Below, one piece after another: positions 10,401-23,346 of a stretch of 64,000 nt of DNA. A program made the translations under genes and the position numbers. The notes beneath the pieces were generated by a model that saw only the letters and a program-made list of their open reading frames with translations, was not told the origin of the DNA and searched no databases. Numbering within the stretch: position 1 is the stretch's first letter; each line of letters starts with the position of its first letter. Source of the stretch: Allolobophora icterica (taxonomy: Eukaryota > Annelida > Clitellata > Crassiclitellata > Lumbricidae); assembly GCA_963556255.1 (NCBI GenBank), contig OY744607.1:40013890-40077889 (forward strand). The letters run 5' to 3'.

Positions 10401-10598
10401 CAGGGCTGTAGTCGAGGGTATACGCGGGTATACAGCGTATACTCACCTCTAGAGACCGTATACTTACCTCACAAAATATTTGTACGCATTTCCATTGTGT
10501 TTCGGAAAATTAACCGGCAGCGTATACTCACCTCTAATTTTTTTCGGAAAAGTAACCGGTAGCGTGTACTCACCTCTAATTTTACCACTACAGCCCTG
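10401..10598. mobile_element. hAT-type MITE, copy 1 of a two-copy family
   Basis: The ends are CAGGGCTGTAGTCGAGGG and CCACTACAGCCCTG. GTTAAAGT flanks both sides exactly (10393-10400 and 10599-10606). Internally it carries repeated GCGTATACTCACCTCTA blocks. The second copy is at 15911-16029. Confidence 0.9.
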
Positions 10599-10941
10599 GT
10601 TAAAGTGTTAATGTTATAAGATAATATAATTATTGTGACTGAAGGAGGCAGTCAACTGACTTTTCGTTGAGATATTAGTGTGCTGAAGCAATGACAGTTT
10701 CTACAGATATTGCAATTAAATCAATTACTGTACATTTTCATATCAGAATCTCATTAACAGATTCTGTTTTTGCATAGATTTCGTGACTGGAAACAGTAGA
10801 TATTAATTATTGCTTTCTTTGTTAGCACGCAGGAATGCAGATGTGAATTGCAATAAATACACAAAGGGTCTGGCTGTGCAGTATAGTTATTCTTGCTACT
10901 TAGATTTTGTAGTTGAGATGGTATTTTGCACTGGTTGTTAA

Positions 10942-11522
10942 CAGTGTTGTGTAAACTCACACAAGAAATGAGTTAAATCAAAACTCAACTCACGCACCTC
11001 AAAATGAGTTTAAACTCAAACTCAACTCATCCTAAGTGAAATGAGTTAACTCAAACTCACTTGTTAAATGAGTTAACTCATAAACTCACACGTTTCATAC
11101 TAGCACGTTCTAATCGAGCAACAATTTTTCCATCACGCCTACTTGTAACAGAAAAATATTTTCCATCAAGAATACACGGTACTTCAGCCATGTTGTTCTT
11201 AACTGTTCACAATATACAAAATATGCAGTGCTTAAATACTGTCTGCTAGCAATGTTTACGACCCTCCCTGCCGTCACCACTCACCAGTATGGAAAGCCGA
11301 CGATACAAAAAAGGCTTGTTTCAACATAATATGTGCCGAGTGCCGAAGAGTGAGTTGAGTTTAAAATAATTGATAGTTACAACTCAAACTCACAGAAAAT
11401 ATGAGTTAACTCAAACTCATAACTCACACTCTTTAAGGTGAGTTAACTCAAACTCACAAATCACAGGAAGTGAGTTAACTCGTGAGTTTAAACTCATATG
11501 AGTTAACTCATACCCAACACTG
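10942..11522. mobile_element. hAT-type element built of GAGTTAACTC repeats
   Basis: The ends are CAGTGTTGTGTAAACTCA and TGAGTTAACTC...CAACACTG. GTTGTTAA flanks both sides exactly (10934-10941 and 11523-11530). Both subterminal regions are filled with iterated palindromic TGAGTTAACTCA and AACTCAAACTCA motifs, likely transposase binding sites. The unique core (about 11085-11190) reads, on the minus strand, as a protein start with VPCILDGKYFSV and RDGKIVARLERA. This looks like the N-terminal exon of a hAT transposase, so the element may be a deletion derivative. Confidence 0.85.
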
Positions 11523-11729
11523 GTTGTTAACTGAATAGTGTTGTTCTTGTTTGAAGGCTTTTATACCCAAGGGTTTCCTTCATTGATACAAATATACTGT
11601 TTCTGTATTTGTTGAGCACCACTCTGTAGTTACACAGCATCAGTCGATGGGCTGAGCAGTTGTGCATGAGGAACTTGAATGAGGTCCTGTGAAAGTTCCT
11701 CTCATGGGAGTCTCAAACCTGCACATGTC

Positions 11730-11896
11730 CAGTGGTGTTGCTACAATTTCAAAAGTAGTACAGCAAATTAGAGGGTCTGGGGGGCTGAAGCTTTTAACAG
11801 ACAAAAAGTGATACAGTAAAAGTATGTTGTTGCCATACCACCTTAAAAAGTGGTATGGAAAAAGCCGTACCACAGATATAGGCGGCAACACCACTG
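11730..11896. mobile_element. hAT-type MITE
   Basis: The ends are CAGTGGTGTTGC and GGCAACACCACTG, a near-perfect inverted repeat. The flanks CACATGTC (11722-11729) and CACATGTT (11897-11904) agree in 7 of 8 bases. Confidence 0.85.
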
Positions 11897-12440
11897 CACA
11901 TGTTGCGTTGTAAGGCAAGCGCTTGTACCAACTGACTATATATACTATGTAATGTTACACTATAATATGTGATGAGGACAACATAACAGCAAGTGACCAC
12001 ATCTTGGATTTTGAGAAGCCTTGAGAAATTAGGGGATTTATAAGAGAAACACAGCCTGTAATGAATGCATTTTTTTGTTCTTTATGTTGATTCGAGAAGT
12101 TGCAACAGGGTTTGAGATAAAATGATATTTTGGTTCATGTTAAGAGCAGCTAAACTGTTGATGTGTATTATTATGTGTTCAGTGTATTATTATGATGTTT
12201 TTTTATAAATAAAATGCCAAAGATTTTTACTGTTAACTAGTTTAAATCAAGGCCAAACAAGAATTTTTTTTTCTTTTACAGTAATATAGTACATGTAGTT
12301 CTAGAAATCCCCTTCCTTGTAGATGGGCTTTACCACAAGGTGTTGCACAGCAGTAATTGTCTATTTAATACGAGCCAGATATGTTCCTTTAATTGCTTAC
12401 TTGGCATTTAAATTAACCAGCTGATGGATAGATGGGAACA

Positions 12441-12805
<365 letters not shown>

Positions 12806-12969
12806 ATAGTTGACGTCTCGGTTTCATAATTCTGGTCATGCTGAAAGTTACACTACACAACTTGTCCTATGTCCATTTTAACAACTGCTCTGCTCATTTT
12901 AATTCTGAGCATGGTTCCAAACTTGATGTTTTGTATTGTACACTTTCTAAATCGTAAATGCCAGTTAAA

Positions 12970-13100
12970 AATATTTAAAGTGTTACTTAAAGCCTAGGCA
13001 TAGGGCACCAGCTTATTTACGAGCGTTTGCCCAGAAATACTGTGAAGCGTTAGTTCCGGTTGCCGTGAGACCTGATATGAATAGAGATCGAGAAAACAAG
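12970..13100 (+). mobile_element. Weak LINE ORF2 C-terminal remnant
   Basis: The plus-strand reading includes LKPRHRAPAYL, which resembles the KxxxRAPAY segment of the LINE fragment at 2625-2960. Nothing else of the element is clear. Confidence 0.3.
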
Positions 13101-13272
13101 ATCTTTGGTATAGTTATTAATCTTCAACTACATCAAATCGTATGCCAAGGGCTTTTATATATATTGTAATAGCTCCAGTTAAATGTAATTACTTCTGTGC
13201 GTCATTTTAATTCCGTTAACAAACCCTACACGTTACACTCCACATTATTGGGCCACCGTAAACAGTGTGAGC

Positions 13273-13688
13273 CAGAGGCGCGTTTACACGTAGGCGCGCG
13301 CCTAGGGCCCCAAATCTCGGAGGGGCCCCCAAACGGTGGAAAATAATGTTCCCAACTATAAAATTATCCAATACAATTTGTGATAATTTATCACAATAGG
13401 CCAATGGAGACAATTTAAGAGCTCAATTTATTAAAGAAGTAAAAATAGCCATGTACTTCGCGTTGATTGTTGATTCAACACCCGATGCCACTTTTTTTAC
13501 TAATATTGTTAAATAAAATAACTTTACATTCCTTGAAAATAGTTTCTATAACTAATCATAATTACAGTGACAGTGTCAATAACACTCACAAAACGGCTTG
13601 AAGTTCAACTCAGTCAACAACTAGAAGTTCAGAAGGGCCCCCAAAAGTGTCTGTGCCTAGGGCCCCGTTTTCGGTAAACGCGCCTCTG
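13273..13688. mobile_element. hAT-type MITE, CAGAGGCGCG family, copy 1
   Basis: The ends CAGAGGCGCGTTTAC and GTAAACGCGCCTCTG are perfect inverted repeats. Just inside lie GCGCCTAGGGCCCCAAA and GCCTAGGGCCCCGTTTTC. The flank GTGTGAGC on the left matches CTGTGAGC two bases beyond the right end. A better-preserved copy is at 16723-17019. Confidence 0.85.
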
Positions 13689-14091
13689 GACTGTGAGCCC
13701 AATATAGAACATCTGATTTCGACTGGGCTTCTCTAACTGATTATATTAACTACACGTTTACTTGAAATTAGGTCAGGTGCATTTTGAGTACGTCTTTATA
13801 GAAGTCATATACTCGAGTTAACTTACGAGTATATGACTGGCCGTACTCGAAGTTACTCTGAACACACTCCGATTATATCTGGAATAGCGCTTCCTTGTCA
13901 TTACACGTGAGCAATGTTGTGAGTGGGCGATAAAGCAGTTTTTTTTAAAAACAAAACATGGATAGCTTTGTAGCTTTGAAATAATTACTCATTTCTAGTA
14001 GGGGCTATGTTGTGCTAACGCGAGAATCGTTTACTTATGTTTAAACTGGCCACTTTTTCAGGGAGACTAGGGACGGTACTTATATACATAT

Positions 14092-17000
14092 ATGAGTGAG
14101 TTAATTTTGCCTTCTTGCCAAACCAAAGCGAGGAAAAATCAGACGATGGCTTGGTCCGAAATAGGATCTGTTGAAATGAAAGGAACCACTGAGGGATTTC
14201 AGGATGCTGTTGAAATATGGTGCAAGAAGCCACATGTAGTTAACAGACGCCTATGTGGCGCTCAGTTGCTTTGGTCTGAGTCAGTTCTGCCACTTGATAA
14301 TATTACTTTGGACGATTGTATCAATCAGTTGCGTCTCGCTTGCATGACAGTACAAACCGATGAAGGGCGAAAGGATGCTGATGGTTGTCAGAGGTTGATC
14401 AGAGGAACGATTGAGAATATCTCGTCCGTTGGTTGCAACCGATGGACTGTTACAGTGAGATGTTTGATTCCTAAACAGGAGAAAAAGATGCAGAAAGTCA
14501 TTGAAGTTGTAGTAATTGGTAAGCTGTGGTTTTGCAATTCTGGTTAAATTATCCCAGCTGATTGAGGTATAATCATATATACTTACATTAATTTCCTCTG
14601 AAGAACCCACAGCTGTAATGTATTAAGAGGAAGTGATCAAACTGGTAAACTGTGTGTTTCTTTAGTCCCAAAAAAGGCTTAAAGAAAAGAACTGGCTTAT
14701 TTGTGATCACGTGCTTGATGTAAAAGCATGACAAAGATTGAGTAAAATGAATATGTGCTAGAAGTACCTCGAGTGTTTGCAATTTATCAGCCATTTTCTT
14801 TATCTAGTAATTATTATGGTCAAATGAATGCTACTGTCTAGCACACACATTGGTCTCAAGTCGCCTTGATAACCCTAACTCACTTCGTTTTGGTATCAAA
14901 CATGCTGAAACTTTAGAGAGTTCAGTACTCTTTGGCTATAGCTGTAACAACTGCATCAAAATATGAGCTAACAACTTATTTGCTTAAATCTTTGTATTGG
15001 CTTCCTGTTCAGCAAACGATTCTTTTTAAATTGGTCTAACAGTTTATAAAACAATGAACTTTTTCAAAAACCACAGCACTGAAAATCAGTCCTTATTCCC
15101 CAGACTTATCCTTATTCAGCCAGGTCATATGATTATTTATTTTCTGGTAATGCCTAAAACTAGAACTGTTCTTAGTGAACAAACTGTAGGTCTGAGGCTT
15201 GACCGTGAGCTTGAGGCTTTTGTCCTCTCGAGGTACCGGTATATGTGTACCTTTCCAGTCACTGAAAGGCTGTGTGAACATGCAACCAGAACTGTCCAAA
15301 ATGCAGTAAATCTTTTGTGAAATGAAAATAATAATAATAATGTGATTATGTAAGCTTCATTTATTATAATTGCATTTTATTTATGTATATATTTATGTAA
15401 CTATTGATGCACTTATTATCTTGAACATTAGTGATTACAAATTTCTTTTCACTAAATTACATTTACAGGCTGGTAATGATGAAACAATTACTGTACACTG
15501 TTTTAGATAAAGCCAGTTTGGAGGGAGTTTTTCTACCATTTTGTGCTTTTGATGGAGAAAGCAATTTCCTGACAAAGGCAAATGACTTTGCTTACAAAAT
15601 TTCCTTTAACCAAAGCAACAAAAAGTGAGTTTTTTGGTAACCTCATGTTAAGCTATTTAGTTTTGATATAATAATTAATTATGGATGAGCAATCATTGAG
15701 CATATTATACTGATGTTAGTTAAAAAACTTTGAAATCATGGTGTGAGATGATAAATAATCACTTTCTGCAGTGTAATGGTTATTTGCTGCAAATCAGTCA
15801 ATGTTTGCCAAATATTATCCAGTAAAAGACTGCTCCAGCATCTGCAGGTCCACATGTCCTTTTGGATTGACTTTGCATCATTTGCTGGAAGTGTTTGACT
15901 TTGTATACACCAGGGCTTTAGTCGAGGGTATACGAGGGTATTTATATTTATTTATATTAAAATACTGTAGCGTATACTCACAAAATACTGTAGCATGTAC
16001 TCACCTCTAATTTTACCACTTCAGCCCTGGTATACACTGACTGCTGTTACTGTGATATTATGGTGTTGATGCTCTGTTTGGCTTACAATAGTAATCTTTT
16101 TACTTTGCAGGCTCTTTTTGCATCTGTGCAATGACTGGAACAGTGGTTTGGATTTGGCTGGTGGTAGTTACAGTACCATTTGGCTAACCAACGTACTTCT
16201 GACTAAATTAGCCAGATGGAGTGAGGAGACAAAGTTAAACACTGAGGTGACTTCACTCCGATTGGTGGGTGTAGAGCGCTATGGCCAAGTGTACAATGAC
16301 CTCAAGAACAAATATGGAAAACATTTTGTAGAGGTATGGTTGCGTTTTGCCTTGAGCTTTGTATAATGGTAGCAGGTCAGATCTTGGGAATATTCCTAAG
16401 TTTTCTGGTGGTGTAGTTTAAATGGTTAAAATGCAGTCACTACTCTGCTCCTTGTTGACAAGCTAAGGCAATTAGCAACAATTATATGCTGTCCTGTGCG
16501 CCTCTGAACTTTATAAGTAGGGCATTATCAAATTACAGTTGTATTGTATTGTATTGTGTTACTTACTGTGATTGTATCATAGGTTTTTTATTTGGCCCAA
16601 GCATACAAAATTGGCATTGCCTAACTAGTGCATACCTAATACATGTCACTCAAATATTTATCCTAAATAAATAAAAATATATGTTAATTAATTTGTGATT
16701 AGACTTCATTCAGCTTAATACTCAGAGGCGCTTTTACGCTTAGGCGCACGCCTAGGGCCCCAAAATCTCGGAGGGCCCCAAACGAATGAAAATATTTTTT
16801 TCAATTATAAATAACATTTTTGAATTATTTGAAATATAACCTATTTCCTATTTTTTACAGTTTAGTGTTCTCATAAACGTATATTATTGTAATTTATAAT
16901 TGTTTTGTTCATTTGGGCTAATAATTCATTTTTCGTGCAATTGTGCAAAATAACATCAAGTTCAGAAGGCCCCCAAAATGTTTACGCCTAGGGCCCCGTT

Positions 17001-20000
17001 TTCTGTAAACGCGCCTCTGTTAATACTTTAAAATAATGAAGAAAAAGGTTGTTGAAAATCCTATTTAGTGATTTTGTTATTCATAATAATGTTGATTTCT
17101 GTGCAATTGCATGTATTAACGTGTTTTTAAATCTTAGATCTGGCCGGAACAGACGGATCCGAGCAAGTTTGTCTACGAGGACATTGGAATTGCTGCATAT
17201 CTCTTGGTTAGTTACTGCTTTCGTTTCTCTTGGGCTTTATTATTTCACAGCCAACATGTCTAGTAGTTTCAAGTAGTTGGGAGTAGTTTATTTGAAATTG
17301 AGCTAGTACTTGTGGATGTGTAATACTTGATGTTACCAGTACATGAAGATACTATATATAGGACTTTTAAGTATCTCACATCATCGTTAAAGATACTGTT
17401 ATGTGTATGTCTGCAGCAGGTGCTATTTTCTTTGTGGTTGAATTGTAAATGTATAAGCTGAAGAGGTTATGTTGACAGGTGTTATGGGAGATGGAAAGAG
17501 ATGCTAAAGGCCTGAAAACAAAACAGTCCTTTGTAGACATGGGCTGCGGAAATGGTCTTCTCGTTTATTTGTTGACGTCTGAAGGCGTAAGTGCGGCTGA
17601 ACATTGTTATGACTGGTATTTCCTTGTTTTCTATGCTTGTGATATTGATGTCTGGAAAAGTAGGCTGGATCCAGACTCGCCAAACATTTGGTTTGGCGAG
17701 TCTGGCATGTGATAGATACAGCCAACTGTATTTTTAGTTTATTCATATGGAGATGCCTATGCTGAGCACACGCCAGTCATCCTCCTATGGGATAATACCT
17801 TCTTCTGTTTTTGCCCTTTGCATTTTGTCTTCCCTGGCTTCTCATTGGCCTACCTTGTGCCTTCTTCCAGAAAGTACTGATTGAACAGATAGTTGAAATT
17901 TATTGAATTACTTGTTGATTGACTGGTTGATGGCAAACAGTCAATCAACATGGTTGATTGAATCATGAACATCATCTCAAGCCTTCTCATTCACCTTTCA
18001 TCATTCTGGAACAGTATCCGTCTACACACGCTTTTGTAATATTTTGCTTGATGCAGCTCAGGATTCTAAGTAAGTAAGTAGCCTTTTATTGATGCAAGGC
18101 AAATGCTCTTATTTTACATATGTTACATTTACAGCTGATCTTTAATCATTCCATTTTGGTGTTCTAGACAGCTTTGTACACAGCAGTTTCAGAGATTCTA
18201 AAAGCCAGTGTGTAAATGTACATGTATGTAGCAATATGAGGACAATTAAACCCCTTTGACCCTCTCCTCACTACCTAAACTGCACTCATAAAGTTTTCCA
18301 GTTGTACATTGATACTTAAATGGTTCTTGGATATTTCGTTTAGCATCCTGGTGTTGGATTGGACGTTCGGAAGAGAAAAATCTGGAATCTTCTGTCTGAT
18401 GTTGCCGACTTAAAGGTTACTTTAACATATTTTTTCTTATCTTGTAATTTGGTATCTTTACTTCAAAGAGAGAGGTTCCTGTTATCAGTTGGGTTTACTG
18501 TCATTTTCTAAAAAAAAAAACTTTTCACCAGGTTTGCCATGGATGCTTCTCAAAAAGCCTTATTATTTTATGCAGGTTTCTTTTTTAAAGCTTTTCTGTA
18601 AAGCTTGCTATAAATACTGGTCAGTATTTAAGTAGTCTAGTCAGTCATTACTGCTCAGCTGTTGGACAAAGCAGTGCGGTTATTTCACTTTTGACAGTTT
18701 TGTTGTTCGTATTAAAATCGTCAGTTGCTGATAATGTATAAACATTTAATAGGGAAATCATTTCACTTTGAAGGCACGTGTTACACATGTGTTTTATAGC
18801 TAAGTGCAAATACTTGAAAATGACAAACTACTTTTGTATTTATAATTAGAAATTTGTGTAGCACCACTTAAAAACTAATCAGAGGCACTTTATGAACCAC
18901 CATGAAGACTACTGTGTGTGCAAAATATAAACGTCTAGTTTTCTGTGAATCCTGTTGAGATGCTAATTCTATGAATTTTAATTTGCAATGACAGGAATGT
19001 GCCATTAAGCCATCAGATGAGTCATTATTTCCAAATCATGACTGGCTTATTGGTAACCATAGTGATGAGCTGACACCTTGGATACCAGTTATTGCTGCCA
19101 GGTATTGTTTTGCTTTATTGTTAGTACAATGGTTTCTTAATTTGTAATGGTTAGTATTGATTAATTTTGTGGATTTTAAGAAAAGGTTCGGTACAGATTT
19201 GTGGAAGGTAGAACTGAATTTAGAGAATTTTTTATCCTGGCCAGTAGTTAAGCCCTGTACTTTGCATTCTTAACTGTTTTGCAGCACTGTGTAAGAACAT
19301 GTAAATTGTTAAGCTATGTGTGGATTTGTATGACTTTGGGTTCAGAATAGTATTTATGCACTCATCAAGGCACGTTTTAAGAATTTCTCAAAAGCGCTGT
19401 ACACTTGGCTGTCACACTGAATTATGCTCCTATTGGGTTACTCCAATTATTGTGACAAAATTGGGATAGGGTGAAAATGCACTGGGGAAAGTTGATTTGA
19501 GTCAAGTGAACTGTACTTAAGAAAAGACTTAGAATGTTGATTAGATATTTATCTGCGCTCACGATACAATTTTTTTTAATCTCTGTGTCATTTGTTTTAT
19601 CGTTATGCCATTTATTGGAATCAAATTTTCGTTAGGCTAAACTCACAGCTTAAATATGTTGTGAATGTAATTGATTTGTGCAAAAGTTTTTTTGTGTGTC
19701 AAATCCAGGTCTCATTACAACTGTCGTTATTTTGTTCTACCTTGTTGTCTGTGGGACTTTGGAGACAAGTTCAATAGTAATAGTAAAGGACAGAACACAA
19801 GCCAGTATCAGAACTATCTTGAGTTTGTCCAAGAAGTTGGACGAGTCTGTGGTTTTACAGTTGAACGTGACACTCTAAGGATTCCATCGACAAAACGTGT
19901 TAGTATAATAAATGCTAATGTTCTAAAACTAAATTTTATAAATGGTTTAAAGGCTAATTAGTACTATATGCTCCAAAAAAGAAATAGTACCGCAACCATT

Positions 20001-22668
20001 CCTGCTCTAAAAATTTTAAGAAAATTCTCTAGAACATGAGTAATGCTCTGACACCAGCAAGTATGTACATGTACTGTAATGGAACCATCGATCATATGAT
20101 TTAACACGTCCTCTGCAGGTTTTTTGGTTCCTAAGTTCACTGTGATTACTGTGTTTCAGTGTTCCTGCATCAGTCTTTCACTACCGTGTCTGGAGCTTGA
20201 ATTATGGCATTAATTGATTATAATAATTTGCCTTTATGTGAACCTAGAAAACAGGGATGTTTAGTTATTGAATGTTGGTTTTGTGAATGCTGTTGAGCCA
20301 AATAAACATTATGCTGCTGAAGACCTAGCCTACAAGTCTAACGTTCAGTGTCAAAGGAGATAATTGAATTTCTCAATAAGTTTGGAATTTGCAATTACTT
20401 GTAAAACCATCAGTTTATATTAGACGTTCAGTTGAATTTATTTGCTGTTGTGAATTCGCATAGGCTCTTTTTTGATTCATTTTTATGTTTTGATTTGGTT
20501 TTTAATCTTAGGTCTGCTTTATTGGCATGGAACGCTCGTATCTGTCAACCGATGAAGCGTCGGTCGATCATCGCATTAAAGAGTACATCAGAGAGCGATG
20601 CCATAGTGGATCTGCCAAAAAGCCACGCCTTGATCTTCAAACAGAAGAGCACCTCCATTCAGAATCTCATATAAATGATTCTTCTGAAGTCTTACTTCCC
20701 ACAAAGGTGTTGAAAAATGCACTCACAACAAGTGATGAACATCAGGCAGACGGCTGTGTGCAAGATTCGAGTAACTTGTCGTGCGATGGCTTGGAATTGG
20801 GCAGATCTAAGGCCACTGCAAACTCTAGTTTTGAAAATAATGCTGCAACCTGTGATACTTCTGAAAAGAATCAAGATAATTCAGTTTGGCTTGCCACCTT
20901 TGAACCACGTAGTTCGGTTGAAAAACCTAAAAATGCCATATGCATTGAACAGTCTGTCAAAGATCTCATCACAATTACTGTAATGAAAAGGATCCTGGAA
21001 ACAACAGATGTGGTGACTTGCTCAAACGGGCAACCATGGAATAAGGGAGGTATGTTTAAGCAAAAATATTTGAGAATAATATTCTGATGAAATAATTATC
21101 TGTTCACTTGAAAGTGACAACTTAAAAATGTTGAGAACATTTTTACATGAAGTTCGTGAAAGATGCCAGTTTGCATACCAACGGTGGCTTATTTAAGAGA
21201 TTTTAATCTCAGGCTAGCATGGCCTTTACATGGGGACCTGGGAAGTTACAGGACTTATTCAAATTGGCAGTGGTGGTGAAGGATCTCGCCGGATTAATCC
21301 ATTGAAAAATGGGCAGAGTCGAGGACATACAGTTGGTTTAGGAAAACATGTACATTTACATCTTATCTACAGCCTTTTGCCTATACAGCTTCTTTGCTTG
21401 GGGAATTTTTGCTTGAGTTTTTTCATTCATATGTTTTTTATTGTTTTCTTTGTTGAGGTGTTTTGCCACTCAGTGAAACGAGCCAACTCTTTACTCGAGA
21501 TATATTGTTACGGCTGAAAAATGAATGCGGTGGATTACAAACTCTGCTGAAGAACTGTCCAGATGTTTTCCTTGGTTAGTATTTCAATTGTGGTTTTTAA
21601 TGATTCAGTGCTGTGCCGACAGTTTAATTTCAGGGACATAATAAAGTTGTCTTTCTGTTTTTCACATGTTTTTAATGTTTATGGGGTTAAAGTAAAGTAA
21701 AAATCTCATAAATATGTGTGCACCACATTTTGTCTTTATTGAGGCAACTGTTATGCATCAGACAGAATGTGTAATTTGTAAAAATCTATGATGTAGCATG
21801 GGAGGTTGTAAGTTAGCTTTTCGATGCATGAATTAGTGCTATAGAAACGGGTGTTGAAAGTGTAATTCAATTTCCTTACAGAACTTCAACATTTCTACAA
21901 TGAAGGCTAGAACTTGGGCTAACTTTTAGCAATGGCAATAATGATATTAGGCAGGTTAGTTTGAAAGCGTAACACAGATGTGGCATTTGTAAGTTAGCTT
22001 GCAATTTCCTGCCATAGTGTTATCGAAGTACATGTAGTTTCGAAGATAGAGATTTATGGAATAATTTTAGAATGAAGACAAGAATTATGATGCCTTCTAG
22101 CAACAGAAATGAGGTGGTGGTAGCTAGAAGGTATATAACGAGCCTTTGAACATTTAGCATTTGGGTGCTTGAATAAACAGCATTATAGAAGTTATTTCTG
22201 GAACTGTACTGTAAGAAGGTCGGTTTTTTTTACCTAAAATGACCATCCATCCACTTGTTGGTAAAAAAATATTGGTCTAATAAAAACCTGCATGCTTATG
22301 TGTAGGTTAAATATGCTTTCAATTACTGTGTACTTTGTGATTCGATTCTGATTGTCATTTGTAATTCAGTCGACACCATCGATTTGATTTGAGGTCCGAC
22401 AGAATATTTCTCTGGCTTCCATGCACGTAACTGTCCTTGGTGATCTTTTGTAGTGAGAGGAGGAAACGTAGGCCTAAGAGACTGGACGTCTGACAATTAC
22501 ATAGAGTACAGAGCATCCAGGAACAAGAAGAGACCAAACAGCACTACTAAGGCACAGGAAAAGAGGAAGACGAAGCAATGCTTTTTCTTTGAAAATCATC
22601 CCGATGGCTGTCCGCTTAACGGCGAGATCTGCAGATTTGCGCACGGAAAAGAAGACCTAAAAACTTGA
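14092..22668 (+). CDS. TRMT44: tRNA (uracil-O2-)-methyltransferase TRMT44, 11 exons
   Basis: The enzyme makes 2'-O-methyluridine at position 44 of tRNA-Ser, in the cytoplasm, using S-adenosylmethionine. Proposed exons: 14092-14518, 15432-15624, 16111-16333, 17138-17206, 17479-17586, 18344-18415, 18995-19101, 19709-19898, 20512-21049, 21458-21574 and 22454-22668. They total 752 codons, close to vertebrate TRMT44. The SAM-binding motif FVDMGCGNGLLVYLL is in exon 5. DWLIGNHSDELTPWIPVIAAR is in exon 7, YFVLPCCLWDF and RIPSTKR in exon 8. A C-terminal CCCH zinc finger (C-x9-C-x6-C-x3-H, ending CRFAHG) is in exon 11. All other junctions keep frame. Exon 1 to exon 2 is the weak point: the better-looking acceptor at 15467-15468 breaks phase, while the in-phase AG at 15430-15431 lacks a good pyrimidine tract. 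Exon 9 encodes a long, poorly conserved polar linker. MITEs sit in introns 2 and 3. The 3' neighbour APIP is convergent. Confidence 0.92.
14860..15345 (+). mobile_element. LINE ORF2 fragment in TRMT44 intron 1
   Basis: The plus strand reads LYWLPVQQTILFKL at about 14993-15036, the standard LHWLPVxxRIxFKL block of non-LTR retrotransposon ORF2 proteins. SRLDNPNSLRFG lies upstream. Stops follow at once, so it is a relic. A short AATAAT tail lies near 15328. Confidence 0.55.
15911..16029. mobile_element. hAT-type MITE, copy 2 (same family as 10401-10598)
   Basis: It runs from CAGGGCTTTAGTCGAGGG to CCACTTCAGCCCTG. GTATACAC flanks both sides exactly (15903-15910 and 16030-16037). It lies in TRMT44 intron 2 and is an internally shortened relative of copy 1. 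Confidence 0.9.
16723..17019. mobile_element. hAT-type MITE, CAGAGGCGC family, copy 2
   Basis: The ends are CAGAGGCGCTTTTAC and GTAAACGCGCCTCTG. TTAATACT flanks both sides exactly (16715-16722 and 17020-17027). The body matches the copy at 13273-13688 in both subterminal blocks. It lies in TRMT44 intron 3. Confidence 0.9.
17671..17705. other. 15-bp perfect hairpin in TRMT44 intron 5
   Basis: CCAGACTCGCCAAAC and GTTTGGCGAGTCTGG are exact reverse complements around a 5-nt loop. No neighbouring repeat explains it. It could be the core of a foldback element or a small structured RNA; nothing decides between these. Confidence 0.6.
18841..18900 (-). mobile_element. Degenerate LINE 3' end
   Basis: 'atttgtgtagcaccacttaa' followed by 'aatcagaggcactttatg' is a diverged form of the GCGCCTCT/AGAGGCGC 3' end. 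It lies in TRMT44 intron 6. Confidence 0.4.
21186..21362 (+). repeat. Dispersed repeat S4, copy 1
   Basis: The sequence from 'gattttaatctcaggctagc' through 'ggtggtgaaggatctc' to 'catgtacatttacat' aligns with 31606-31790. The second copy has a tRNA-like head just upstream, so this is probably the body of a SINE. It lies in TRMT44 intron 9. Confidence 0.6.
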
Positions 22669-22764
22669 CATATGAGAACTAGTGGTCAATTATCCAATTG
22701 AATGTGGCTTTTATTAAAATCCAAAACCACGTGAAGTGGCCCCGATTTGCTATTTGCATCTATT

Positions 22765-22835
22765 TAGTGTGTGTAATTAAATAACTTCTGTGGCACTCAC
22801 AAGGAATCAACTGATAGTGTAACAAAACCAAGCCA
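22765..22835 (-). mobile_element. LINE 3' tail (TGGTTTTG...AGAAGTTA family)
   Basis: On the minus strand, GGCTTGGTTTTG precedes CAGTTGATTCCTTGTG and CACAGAAGTTATTTAATT. The same tail is at 32350-32430 (-) and 54270-54345 (+). Confidence 0.55.
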
Positions 22836-22875
22836 TGTTCTGTTCGGTTGGTCCACTGAGATGGAGGCTGCATGC

Positions 22876-23052
22876 CAGGGCCGTAGCCAGGATTTTGTTT
22901 CGGGGGGTGTTTTCTCGTCCTTGAGCAAGCCGACATGCAACCGAGTCAACCGACCAAGGGGTTTGTAGTTAGTAAATGCATTATTTCAGTTTTACATTAT
23001 TTAATTTCGGGGGGTGTTTAAACACCAAAAACACCCCCTAGCTACGGCCTTG
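22876..23052. mobile_element. hAT-type MITE between TRMT44 and APIP
   Basis: The ends are CAGGGCCGTAGCCAGG and GCTACGGCCTTG. CTGCATGC flanks both sides exactly (22868-22875 and 23053-23060). TTTCGGGGGGTGTT occurs near each end of the body. It sits in the 0.7-kb gap between two convergent genes. Confidence 0.9.
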
Positions 23053-23346
23053 CTGCATGCAGTGGATAAGCCAGAACAGTGCAAGTATAAATTTTTATTT
23101 TTGATGTGTTTTTGGATTATGAAGAACTGACTAGCCAACTACAGCAATGTTCATGTTCAACTGAAACAAAATGGCAAAAAATGATACAGAATTGGTTAAT
23201 GGTTGCTAAAAGCAAGTGGTATAAACTCCAGGATACATGGTGAATACTATAATTCAATTGTACACGATTAACTTGAGTCCGTCAAAAGACAAAGAGCACT
23301 TGCAAGTCTGGACATTAAGGAATGCAGTGCATTTGAAATATCGATG

